From positions 1-64,000 of the forward strand of contig FCOD02000005.1 in assembly GCA_001544655.2 (NCBI GenBank): a DNA stretch of 64,000 nt. The letters are read 5' to 3'. Below are positions 17,859 through 25,580 of the stretch, one piece after another; within the stretch, counting starts at the first letter, position 1; each line of letters starts with the position of its first letter. Below the pieces are notes generated by a model. That model was not told where the DNA came from and searched no databases. It saw only the letters and a program-made list of their open reading frames with translations. A program made the translations under genes and the position numbers. This DNA comes from Caballeronia turbans. Its GTDB lineage: Bacteria > Pseudomonadota > Gammaproteobacteria > Burkholderiales > Burkholderiaceae.

Positions 17859-18349
17859 GACAGCGCTCTCCAGAACGTATTCGTCAGACAGCGGACCAGC
17901 GCGGACGCACGGCGCGCGCTCGCCCATATTCGCCCCGCGCGTCCCATCATCTGAACAATGAATGCGATGTGCCTGCGCGGAACGTCACAGCCGGATGCCG
18001 GTTCAGCCTGCACTGCCGGGCCATTTTTTGCCAAACAATGTAACTCGCGCCACATACCGCGACAATCCGGGGCGGCGATGAGGCGCGTGAACGAAGATGC
18101 GGATGATCGCGCGCAACACCCGGCGAAAAGGGCGCGAGCAGGGTCGGACGGACCGGTGCGCCGTGATTTCACCGCATCGCGCGAGACGATGGCGAAGCAG
18201 GTTCGGCCACTCTGCAGCATTCTTCATTCCAGCCCCGATTTGATGAGCGGCGCATACATCATTCTTCAGAGGAAGTTCCCGCACGTATGTGAGGTGGCGC
18301 ACATACGCGCGTGGCGGGACTTTCGGTGTGGAGTGCGCGCCACATGCCC
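17859..18349. other. Intergenic stretch without a supported gene
   Basis: About 490 bp upstream of the two-gene cyclase unit. Open frames here lack ribosome binding sites and have unusual composition (many Cys, Arg, His), so I leave them out. The notable element is an 8-bp inverted repeat at 18284-18307. Confidence 0.5.
18284..18307. repeat. Perfect 8-bp inverted repeat
   Basis: CGTATGTG (18284-18291), an 8-base spacer AGGTGGCG, then CACATACG (18300-18307). It lies 43 bp beyond the stop codon of the DMT gene at 18350 and has no T-run on either strand. A regulator operator is as likely as an RNA hairpin. Confidence 0.5.
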
Positions 18350-19249
18350 TCATCGGCGTTTGGACGATACGACGAGCGCGATGCCGCCGAGTATCGCGAC
18401 CGCGCTCGCGGCGAGGCGCGCGGTCAGCGGTTCGCCGAGCAACAGCACGCCGCCCGCCGCCGCGATTACGGGCACGCTCAGTTGCACCGTGGCGGCCGTC
18501 GCAGGCTTCAAGCCTTTCAACGCCGCGTACCAGATGACATAGCCGAGTGCCGAGGTCAGCGCACCTGATGCGACGGCGTAGGCGAAGCCCGCAACATCGA
18601 AGCGCGCATGCGCGAACGCGAGCGCGAGGGCCGACACGGTGAGGGCGAACGGCAGCGCGCGCAGGAAATTGCCCGCCGTCTCGGCGACGGGGTCGGACCG
18701 GCCGCGTCCGCGCAGCGAGTAGACGCCCCAGCCGATGCCCGCGGCGATCATCAGCGCCGACGACAGCGGATCCGGCGCGGCGAGTCCCGGCAGCACAAGC
18801 CACACGAGGCCGGCGAGCGCGAGCAGCAGGCCGAGCCACTGCGTCGCGGCGAGACGCTCGCCGATCGCGATCCCGTAGCCGATCATCGTCGCCTGCACGG
18901 CGCCGAAGAGCAGCAGCGCGCCCGCGCCCGCCGCGAGCCGCACGTAGGCGTAGGAGAACGGTGCAGCATAGACGATGAGCGCGAGCGCCGACGTCCAGTT
19001 GCCGGCGCGTCGCGCATCGTCGCGAACATGGCCGCCGCGCACGAGCAGCATCATCCACAGCACGAGCGCCGCCGACGCGATGCGCACGAGCGTGAAGCTC
19101 GCAGCGTCGATTTGCGTGCCCTTGAGCGCGAGACGGCACAAGAGCGAGTTGCCGGCGAAGGCGAGCATCGCGATGACGGTGAGCACGGCCACGCGCGCGC
19201 CATGCGGCGAGGACGCGGCTGAGGCGGCCGTAGACGTGAGCTTGGACAT
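18350..19249 (-). CDS. DMT-superfamily transporter (EamA domains)
   Basis: A 299-residue protein starting MSKLTSTAASAASSPHGARV, with ten predicted helices; examples are VLTVIAMLAFAGNSLLCRLA and GFAYAVASGALTSALGYVIW. It ends in a short basic tail (SSKRR). The AFAGNSLLCRLALKGT segment is typical of EamA N-terminal repeats. It stands alone on the minus strand. A longer in-frame N-terminus exists but lacks membrane or signal features. No adjacent regulator; substrate unknown. Confidence 0.87.
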   Translation of the reverse strand: MSKLTSTAASAASSPHGARVAVLTVIAMLAFAGNSLLCRLALKGTQIDAASFTLVRIASAALVLWMMLLVRGGHVRDDARRAGNWTSALALIVYAAPFSYAYVRLAAGAGALLLFGAVQATMIGYGIAIGERLAATQWLGLLLALAGLVWLVLPGLAAPDPLSSALMIAAGIGWGVYSLRGRGRSDPVAETAGNFLRALPFALTVSALALAFAHARFDVAGFAYAVASGALTSALGYVIWYAALKGLKPATAATVQLSVPVIAAAGGVLLLGEPLTARLAASAVAILGGIALVVSSKRR

Positions 19250-19316
19250 CGGAAGTGTGCCGGACGGTGCCGCATCACTGTAGCGCGGGCGCGCCGTGAA
19301 GGCATGCTGCAGTGCT

Positions 19317-20228
19317 TCAGCCGGTGGTGAAAGGCTGCGGCGGCGCATTGCCTTCGATGCCGAAGCGCTCGAATTCGGAAATCACCTGCGCGCCGAAGAG
19401 CAGCAGGGTGGCGAGCGCTTCGAGGCTGAACAGCACGACGATCGACGTCGTGAGCGAGCCGTACACGACGCTCACTTGCGAGAGCGTCGCGAAGTACCAC
19501 ACGAGCACGTGGCGCGTGATTTCCCAGAGCACGGCCGCCGTCACGCTGCCGAGCAGCGCGAGCCGCAGCGACGGCCTTCCGACCGGCATCACGAGATAGA
19601 TCGACGTGAGCACGAAAATCTCACCGGCGACGCCGAGCAGATAGAGCAACACCCGCGACACGCCTTTGAGCGACACCTCGACGCCGAGCAGATCGACGCT
19701 ATTGCTGCCCATCGCCTGCAAGCCGTTCGAGACGAGCGTGACGATCAGCATGCCGACGCCGAGAAACAGGATGTAGCAGTACGGCAGGAGCGCCGAGAGC
19801 AGAAAATGCCGCCGCCGGATCGCGACGCGATGCACGAAGATCACGGACATCGCGTTCTCCAGCACCGTGAAAGCGAGCGAGCTGAAGAAAATCATCGTGA
19901 CGAGCAGAAGCCAGCCGAGCACCGCGCGATGGGCGAGAAAGTTGGCGAGCTCACGTACCACTGCGCGCGCCTGGCCGGGCACGAGCCATTCGAGCAGATG
20001 CGCGAGTGTGTCGAGCAATTGCTGCTGTCCGATGAATTTCGACAGCACGATCACGATCAGGATCAGCAGCGGAACGATGGACAGAAGCGCGTAGTACGCG
20101 ACCGCGCCCGCGAGCAGCATGCCCTGATTGGCGCGAAAAGCCCGCAGCGTGCGCATCGCGAAGGCGAAAGGATGACGTGCGACGCTTTTCACCTGCGGGC
20201 CCAGCACGGGGCCCAGAATCTTCGACAT
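19317..20228 (-). CDS. YihY/virulence factor BrkB family membrane protein
   Basis: A 303-residue protein beginning MSKILGPVLGPQVKSVARHP. GGAGG lies 4 bases upstream of the ATG at 20228, which rules out the Arg-rich in-frame extension. It contains the family's AYYALLSIVPLLILIVIV early helix, GVLLYLLGVAGEIFVLTSIY and a late DVV-type helix (YGSLTTSIVVLFSLEALATL). Six helices are predicted. The family is membrane-bound with no settled function. A small gene lies upstream on the same strand. Confidence 0.88.
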   Translation of the reverse strand: MSKILGPVLGPQVKSVARHPFAFAMRTLRAFRANQGMLLAGAVAYYALLSIVPLLILIVIVLSKFIGQQQLLDTLAHLLEWLVPGQARAVVRELANFLAHRAVLGWLLLVTMIFFSSLAFTVLENAMSVIFVHRVAIRRRHFLLSALLPYCYILFLGVGMLIVTLVSNGLQAMGSNSVDLLGVEVSLKGVSRVLLYLLGVAGEIFVLTSIYLVMPVGRPSLRLALLGSVTAAVLWEITRHVLVWYFATLSQVSVVYGSLTTSIVVLFSLEALATLLLFGAQVISEFERFGIEGNAPPQPFTTG

Positions 20229-20310
20229 GGAACCTCCGCGGCGCGATGCTGCCCATCTTGTCCGGACGAGCAAGTATCGCTCCCGTTTGCGCTCGCGCGT
20301 ACGGAAGATG

Positions 20311-20511
20311 TCAGCCCGGGCGACGCGCCTCGCTGCGTGCGGCCGCCTGCTGCGCGGCTTCTTCGAACGCAAGATCGAGCAGGGTGTCGACTTCCCCCGC
20401 GGGGAGCTCGGTGGCGTCGACGTTGCGCAGTCGGCAGAAAAGCGCGAGCGCCTCGGCTGCGGCGGCGAAAGCGTCGTTCATGTCGCGGGAATTAAGGCGT
20501 CGTTTTCTCAT
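20311..20511 (-). CDS. Small hypothetical protein (66 residues)
   Basis: MRKRRLNSRDMNDAFAAAAE begins a 66-residue, mostly helical and acidic protein ending AARSEARRPG. It sits 82 bp upstream of the YihY gene on the same strand. No clear ribosome binding site precedes either the first ATG or the internal MNDAF start. Composition and third-base GC bias look coding, but I recognise no family. Confidence 0.45.
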   Translation of the reverse strand: MRKRRLNSRDMNDAFAAAAEALALFCRLRNVDATELPAGEVDTLLDLAFEEAAQQAAARSEARRPG

Positions 20512-20645
20512 GGTTCACATAACGGCAGCCGCACGGCCGGACTTTAATATGCCGCGACGCAGCGCACTGCCGCATGCACCTTCATCTTTTGGATGGATTA
20601 ATCTAGGTACATAACACGCGCCCGTCGAAGGCACAGGAGGACATC

Positions 20646-22121
20646 ATGGCCGCATCCCACGCAACCTCCGCCGCCGACGCGCTCGGCGCCGACGCCGAAA
20701 TCGTCAACGCCGACGAACGCCTCTACAACCACGATCTCGCGCCCGTACCGCGCGCGAAGCGAACCTGGACCGGCTACAGCATCTTCGCGATGTGGATGTC
20801 CGACGTGCACAGCGTCGGCGGTTATACCTTCGCCGCGAGCCTCTTTCTGCTCGGCATCTCCGGCTGGCAGGTGCTGCTCGCGCTCACCATCGGCATTCTC
20901 ATCGTGTATGTGCTGATGAACTGGGTGGGCAAGCCAAGCCTCAGGCACGGCATTCCGTTTCCCGTGATGGCGCGCGTCTCGATGGGCGTGATGGGCGCCA
21001 ATCTCGCCGCGCTGATCCGCGGCGTGGTCGGCATCGTGTGGTACGGGGTGCAGACGTATTTCGCGTCGAAGGCGGTCGCGACGCTGCTGCTTCTGTTCGT
21101 GCCGTCGGTCGCGGCGTGGCGCGATACGAGCTTTCTGCGCCTCGACATGCTCGGCTGGGTGAGCTTTCTTTTCATGTGGCTGCTGCAGCTCGTCATCTTT
21201 CAGCGCGGCATGGAGATCATCCGCAAGTTCATCGATTTCTGCGGGCCGGCGGTGTATGTCGTGATGTTCGTGCTGATGGGCTGGATCCTGTACCGCGCGG
21301 GTCTCGGCAGCCTCAATCTCACGCTTTCGGGCAAGGTGCTGTCCGGCGACGAGCAACTGCACGCGATGGTCAACGCGACCCTGCTCGTCGTGAGCTACTT
21401 CGCCGCGTTGCTGCTGAACTTCGGCGACTTCTCGCGCTTTGCGAAGAGCGAGCGGCAGATGAAGATCGGCAATTTTCTCGGCTTGCCGTTCAATTTCGTT
21501 GCGTTTGCAATCATCACGGTGATCGTCACGGCGGGCAGCGAAAAGGTGTTCGGCACGATGATCATGGACCCGGTCGAGATCGTCTCGCGCATCGAGAACA
21601 AGGTGTGGGTCGCGATCGGCAGCATCACGTTCATCATCGCGACGATGGGCATCAATATCGTCGCTAACTTCGTCTCGCCCGCCTATGACATCGCCAATCT
21701 GTTCCCGAAGCATGTGGACTTCAAGAAGGGCGGCCTGATCGCGTCGATACTCGCGGTGATCGTGTGCCCGTGGATCTTCGTCGACAGCCCGAAGGCGATC
21801 ACGATCTTCGTGTCCGTGTTCGGCGCCGTGCTCGCGCCGATGTACGGCGTGATGATGGCCGACTACTATCTCGTGAAGCGCCAGCAGGTCAAGACCGCCG
21901 ATCTCTACACGATGCAGCCCGGCGGACGCTTCTACTACGATGGCGGCTGGAACAAGGTCGGGCTCGCGGCGCTCCTCTTGTCGGGCGCGATCTCGGTCGG
22001 TTGGGAGCTGTCGACCCAAATGCTAAAGCTCCTGCCGCCGAACAATCTCGGCTGGCTGATCGGCGCGGCCGCGGGCGCGCTGCTCTACGTCGTGCTGATG
22101 CGCATGGCGAATCGACAATAG
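20646..22121 (+). CDS. NCS1-family nucleobase/allantoin/hydantoin:cation symporter
   Basis: A 491-residue, twelve-helix permease. AGGAGG lies 5 bases before the ATG. The N-terminal NADERLYNHDLAPVPRAKRT followed by MWMSDVHSVGGYTFAASLFL and the PVMARVSMGVMGANLAALIR block are diagnostic for NCS1. The family imports purines, pyrimidines, allantoin, hydantoins or thiamine precursors with protons or sodium. No catabolic gene lies next to it to fix the substrate. It ends 7 bp from the convergent lipoprotein gene. Confidence 0.92.
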   Translation: MAASHATSAADALGADAEIVNADERLYNHDLAPVPRAKRTWTGYSIFAMWMSDVHSVGGYTFAASLFLLGISGWQVLLALTIGILIVYVLMNWVGKPSLRHGIPFPVMARVSMGVMGANLAALIRGVVGIVWYGVQTYFASKAVATLLLLFVPSVAAWRDTSFLRLDMLGWVSFLFMWLLQLVIFQRGMEIIRKFIDFCGPAVYVVMFVLMGWILYRAGLGSLNLTLSGKVLSGDEQLHAMVNATLLVVSYFAALLLNFGDFSRFAKSERQMKIGNFLGLPFNFVAFAIITVIVTAGSEKVFGTMIMDPVEIVSRIENKVWVAIGSITFIIATMGINIVANFVSPAYDIANLFPKHVDFKKGGLIASILAVIVCPWIFVDSPKAITIFVSVFGAVLAPMYGVMMADYYLVKRQQVKTADLYTMQPGGRFYYDGGWNKVGLAALLLSGAISVGWELSTQMLKLLPPNNLGWLIGAAAGALLYVVLMRMANRQ

Positions 22122-22128
22122 AACGACT

Positions 22129-22452
22129 TCATTTGATCCACTTGCGCACGTCCTGCTCCCATTCGGGCTGGCCGCAGTTCGGCGGATTCTCCGGGCCGAG
22201 CACGGTGATGTAGCCCTTGTCCTTCATGCACGCCTCGTAGGCGCGCACCTGCACGCAGCGGCCTGCGCCGGCTTTCTTCGCGGCGGCCTTGCACGCGGAC
22301 ATCGAATTGTCCATGCCGCTGAAATCGGCATCGGCGTTGGCATCGTTCCATGAGGGCGGGTTCGCGCTCGCCGAGAACTCGACGGGCGTGCTGCACGCGG
22401 CGAGCGCCAGTGCGGCAGCGGGAAGAAAACACGAGCGGAAAAGTCCATTCAT
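22129..22452 (-). CDS. Small outer-membrane-type lipoprotein, function unknown
   Basis: A 107-residue protein beginning MNGLFRSCFLPAAALALAAC; the lipobox LAAC puts the lipidated Cys at residue 20. AAGGAG lies 9 bases upstream. The mature part has four further cysteines (SACKA, GRCVQ, EACMK, PNCGQ), suggesting two disulfides in the periplasm. It is monocistronic and convergent with the NCS1 permease. No family is recognised. Confidence 0.75.
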   Translation of the reverse strand: MNGLFRSCFLPAAALALAACSTPVEFSASANPPSWNDANADADFSGMDNSMSACKAAAKKAGAGRCVQVRAYEACMKDKGYITVLGPENPPNCGQPEWEQDVRKWIK

Positions 22453-22653
22453 CTGCTTGAACTCCTTTTTCTTAAGCTCTTGTTGAAGGCCCACGATCCG
22501 CCGCCTATTATTTCCCGCTGTCGTGACGCGCGTCGCGTTTTTTATTCCGCCCGGAGCCTTCGATGGAACCCATGCCGCTCGCTCGCGTCGCTTGCGCGGC
22601 ATATCGATGCATTCGTATCGAAGTGATTCGCCGCGCGCAAACGGCCTCGTTGC

Positions 22654-23097
22654 TTATGGATGCGCGTGCAGCCAGTGCCACGCGAGCGGGCCGCAGATCA
22701 CGCCCCAGGTCATCGCGGCGATCAGGAGCGCGATCGTGACGGCGGCGCTGCCGCAATCCTTCGCCCGTCCGGAGAGTTCGTGACGTTCGAGCGAGATGCG
22801 ATCGATCGCCGCTTCGATACTCGAGTTGAGCAGTTCGACAAGTAACACGAGCAGCACCGATCCTGCGAGCAGCACACGTTCCGCGGCGCTCACGTCGACG
22901 AGCGCGGCGATCGGCAGCAGCACGATCGCGAGGCACACTTCCTGGCGAAACGCGCTTTCCTCACGCCACGTGGCGGCCATGCCCGCCCATGAATGACGCA
23001 GCGCGAAGAGGGCGCGCAAGGGGCCGCGCCGCTTGACGTGCGCACCTTGCGTGGACGTCGATGAAGAACGTGAAGTGGAATCAGTCGGCCGGTTCAT
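22654..23097 (-). CDS. dgkA: Diacylglycerol kinase (DgkA)
   Basis: A 147-residue integral membrane kinase with the DgkA signature VELLNSSIEAAIDRISLERH followed by RAKDCGSAAV. It has a matching amphipathic N-terminus (HSWAGMAATWREESAFRQEV) and three helices. It phosphorylates diacylglycerol to phosphatidate, recycling lipid released during envelope glycan synthesis. The first 25 residues are Ser/Thr-rich, longer than the 120-residue enterobacterial form, so a later start is possible. Confidence 0.92.
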   Translation of the reverse strand: MNRPTDSTSRSSSTSTQGAHVKRRGPLRALFALRHSWAGMAATWREESAFRQEVCLAIVLLPIAALVDVSAAERVLLAGSVLLVLLVELLNSSIEAAIDRISLERHELSGRAKDCGSAAVTIALLIAAMTWGVICGPLAWHWLHAHP

Positions 23098-23283
23098 GAC
23101 GGGAATGTTATCGCGTTGGCCGGAGTGTATCGCACGTGCCGATACGAAAACGTTTGCCGATCCGAAGCGCACGTAGCGGCGATGAATGGGCTTGTCAGGG
23201 GATTCGCCGGACCTTCATACTGTCGCGCAATCGCGAGGCGAAAGCACTCACGCCGATAACTAAAAGAGAGCCGGGGAATCATC

Positions 23284-23553
23284 ATGAAGTCACGCTTCAC
23301 CGCTGTTCATCGACGTCCTGTCGAGCTTGCCGATCCGCATCTCGCGCATCTGTACATGGAGTGCGTCGATGCGCAAGCGCGCCTCTCCGGTGCGAGCAAG
23401 CTCGCGGCGGCAGCCGTGTTCGAGGCGCGCGAAAAGTCGCTCGATGTCTTGTGGTCACGTCTCGATGCGCTCGACCCGAGGCTATGCCGCGAACTGAAGC
23501 ACGCGGTGCAGGACTGGCACGACATCGCCGTGAAGCTGCGCGGCGGCGAATGA
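23284..23553 (+). CDS. Small hypothetical protein (89 residues)
   Basis: MKSRFTAVHRRPVELADPHL starts an 89-residue soluble helical protein (ECVDAQARLSGASKLAAAAV; LKHAVQDWHDIAVKLRGGE). The reading frame shows typical coding bias for this genome. Only a weak purine-rich stretch (AGAGAG, some 20 bases away) precedes the ATG. It sits between dgkA (divergent) and the TehA-type gene (same strand, 129 bp on). No family is recognised. Confidence 0.6.
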   Translation: MKSRFTAVHRRPVELADPHLAHLYMECVDAQARLSGASKLAAAAVFEAREKSLDVLWSRLDALDPRLCRELKHAVQDWHDIAVKLRGGE

Positions 23554-23682
23554 TTTGAGACGCGCGAGCAGCGCAACGAGACGCTGCGACATTCGCGCGA
23601 AAGGCCGCCGCCCTTAACCTTTCTCCAACGACACGACGCGCGCGCTCCTTCGCTTTCGTCGGAAAATTTACGGAGAAGGGCA

Positions 23683-24732
23683 ATGGACAGCAACAATGGT
23701 ACGAACAATCATGCACCGATGCCGGTCGCGTTCTTCGGCATCGCCGTCGGTTCGCTCGCGCTCGCGGGCGCATGGCGCGCGGCCGCCCGCGTATGGACGA
23801 TTCCCGAGGCGGTGCCCGCGCTGCTGACGGCGAGTGCGCTCGTCGTCTGGCTCGCGTATCTCGTCGCCTACGGGCGCAAGTGGCTCGTGCAACGCGACGC
23901 GGCCGTCGCCGAGATGCGTCATCCGGTGCAGTCTTCGTTCGCGGCCCTCGTGCCGGTATCGACGATGCTCGCCGCGCAAGCCGTGCAGGCGTATTCGCGC
24001 GATTTCGCCATCGCGCTCTTCGTGATTGGCGCGGTGAGCTCGCTTGCGCTCGGCGCGTATCTGCAAGGACGGTTCTGGCAAGGCGGCCGCAAGCCCGAGC
24101 CGATCACGCCCGCGATCTATCTGCCGACCGTCGCGCCGAGCTTCGTCGCGGGAACGGCAGCGGCCGGTCTCGGCTTCACGCAACTCGGCATGTTGTTCTT
24201 CGGCGCGGGTGTGTTCTCGTGGCTCGCGATCGAATCCATCGTGCTGCATCGCGCCGCCGTGCATGAGCCACTGCCCGAAGCGCTGCGCCCGAGCCTCGGC
24301 ATTCAGCTTGCGCCGCCGGTCGTCGGAGGCGTGTCGTATCTCGCGATGACGCATGGCGTACCGGATATGTTCGCCTACATGCTGCTCGGCTACGGTCTTT
24401 ATCAGGCGCTGATGCTGACGCGTCTCGTCCCGTGGATTCGTCAAACCGCGTTCACGCCTTCGTACTGGGCCTTCAGCTTCGGCGCGGCGGCATTGCCGAC
24501 GATGGCGATCCGGATGCTCGAACGCGGCGCGACGGGGCCGATGGTGTGGATCGCGCCGGCGGCGTTCGTCGTGGCGAACGTCGTGATCGGTCTCATGATC
24601 GCGGGGACGCTGCGGGCGATTGCACGAGGCACCCTGTTGCCGGTCTCAACGCCTGCTGCGCCCGCGAATGTGACACCGCTCAAGGACAACGTGCGCTCCA
24701 TCGAAAGCCGTGCCGTAGCAGGCTCAGGTTGA
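23683..24732 (+). CDS. TehA/SLAC1-family (TDT) membrane channel or exporter
   Basis: A 349-residue protein with ten predicted helices. It opens MPVAFFGIAVGSLALAGAWR, which matches the first helix of TehA/SLAC1 proteins. It continues with RHPVQSSFAALVPVSTMLAA, also typical. Homologues conduct anions or mediate tellurite or dicarboxylate export. A GGAGAAGGG site precedes the ATG. No tehB methyltransferase is adjacent, so tellurite resistance should not be assumed. Confidence 0.85.
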   Translation: MDSNNGTNNHAPMPVAFFGIAVGSLALAGAWRAAARVWTIPEAVPALLTASALVVWLAYLVAYGRKWLVQRDAAVAEMRHPVQSSFAALVPVSTMLAAQAVQAYSRDFAIALFVIGAVSSLALGAYLQGRFWQGGRKPEPITPAIYLPTVAPSFVAGTAAAGLGFTQLGMLFFGAGVFSWLAIESIVLHRAAVHEPLPEALRPSLGIQLAPPVVGGVSYLAMTHGVPDMFAYMLLGYGLYQALMLTRLVPWIRQTAFTPSYWAFSFGAAALPTMAIRMLERGATGPMVWIAPAAFVVANVVIGLMIAGTLRAIARGTLLPVSTPAAPANVTPLKDNVRSIESRAVAGSG

Positions 24733-24774
24733 GCGCTGATGCAATCGATTAGCGATGCAACTATCGGCGGGACG

Positions 24775-25560
24775 TTACAAGATCAACACCTCGCCAGAGC
24801 GCAACGCACGTAGCGACACTCCCGGCAACGCGGCGCGCAGTTCATCGAGAATCTGCGCGCCGTGCGGCGGTTTCAGATGCGAAATCAGCAATTCGGCCTT
24901 CATCTCGACGCCGCGCACATCATCCGCGATGAGACTCGGGCAATAGTGATGCGCCGCATGCGCCAGCTTGATCTGCGCATCAGGAAACGCGGTCTCGACG
25001 ATCACATGGCGTAATCCGGGCAACGCCGAAATCGCCGCCCAGAACGCGGGATTGGTCGTCGTATCGCCGCTGAAGGCGAGACACGCTGTCTCACTCGATA
25101 CCGCGAAGCCCATCGACGGCACCGTATGTCGCGCAGGCAATGCCGCCACGGTGCGCTCATTCAACGTAATGCGCTCGCCGACCTCCAGTGCTTTGAACCG
25201 CACGCCCGGCGCCTGCGGCGAAGGAATGCGCGTGAAGTCCGGCCAGATCAGGTTGTTGAAGATATGCGCCTGCAGGATGTCGAGCGTCGCGCGGCTCGCG
25301 TGGACGATCAGTGGCGCGTCGCGGGCATCGCCCACGGCATCGATCATGAGCGGCAGATACGCGATGTGATCCAGATGCGAATGCGTGAGAAACACATGAT
25401 CGACGCGCGCGAGCTCATCGTCGGTCAGAACGGCGACGCCTGTGCCGGCGTCGATCATGATGTCGTGATCGACGAGCAGCGCGGTCGTGCCGCCGGCGTC
25501 GTTCGCCGCGACCGGGCCGCTGCTGATCGCGCCGCTACAGCCGAGTACCCGAACCTTCAT
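24775..25560 (-). CDS. Class II 3',5'-cyclic-nucleotide phosphodiesterase (metallo-beta-lactamase fold)
   Basis: A 261-residue protein whose metal-binding motif is HSHLDHI, His60, His62, Asp64 and His65. This matches the H-x-H-L-D-H core of class II cyclic-nucleotide phosphodiesterases. Further ligands are the His of PARHT and the Asp of FSGDTTTN. The gene follows the CHASE2 cyclase stop by 20 bp on the same strand, so it is probably the off-switch for the nucleotide made there. Another MBL hydrolase activity is possible, but the motif and the cyclase neighbour agree. Confidence 0.85.
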   Translation of the reverse strand: MKVRVLGCSGAISSGPVAANDAGGTTALLVDHDIMIDAGTGVAVLTDDELARVDHVFLTHSHLDHIAYLPLMIDAVGDARDAPLIVHASRATLDILQAHIFNNLIWPDFTRIPSPQAPGVRFKALEVGERITLNERTVAALPARHTVPSMGFAVSSETACLAFSGDTTTNPAFWAAISALPGLRHVIVETAFPDAQIKLAHAAHHYCPSLIADDVRGVEMKAELLISHLKPPHGAQILDELRAALPGVSLRALRSGEVLIL

Positions 25561-25580
25561 GATGCGCCCCGCCTGATGGT

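Noticed and set aside
17998-18032. GG-N10-GC pattern (GGGCCATTTTTTGC) resembling a sigma-54 promoter
   Set aside because: The flanking consensus bases are absent and it does not face a suitable gene start.
17958-18542. 194-codon plus-strand frame in the gene-poor stretch
   Set aside because: No ribosome binding site, atypical Cys/His/Arg content, and it runs into the antisense side of a DMT gene.
23683-24732. Tellurite resistance as the function of the TehA-like gene
   Set aside because: No tehB is adjacent and the TDT family has several substrates, so only the family was called.
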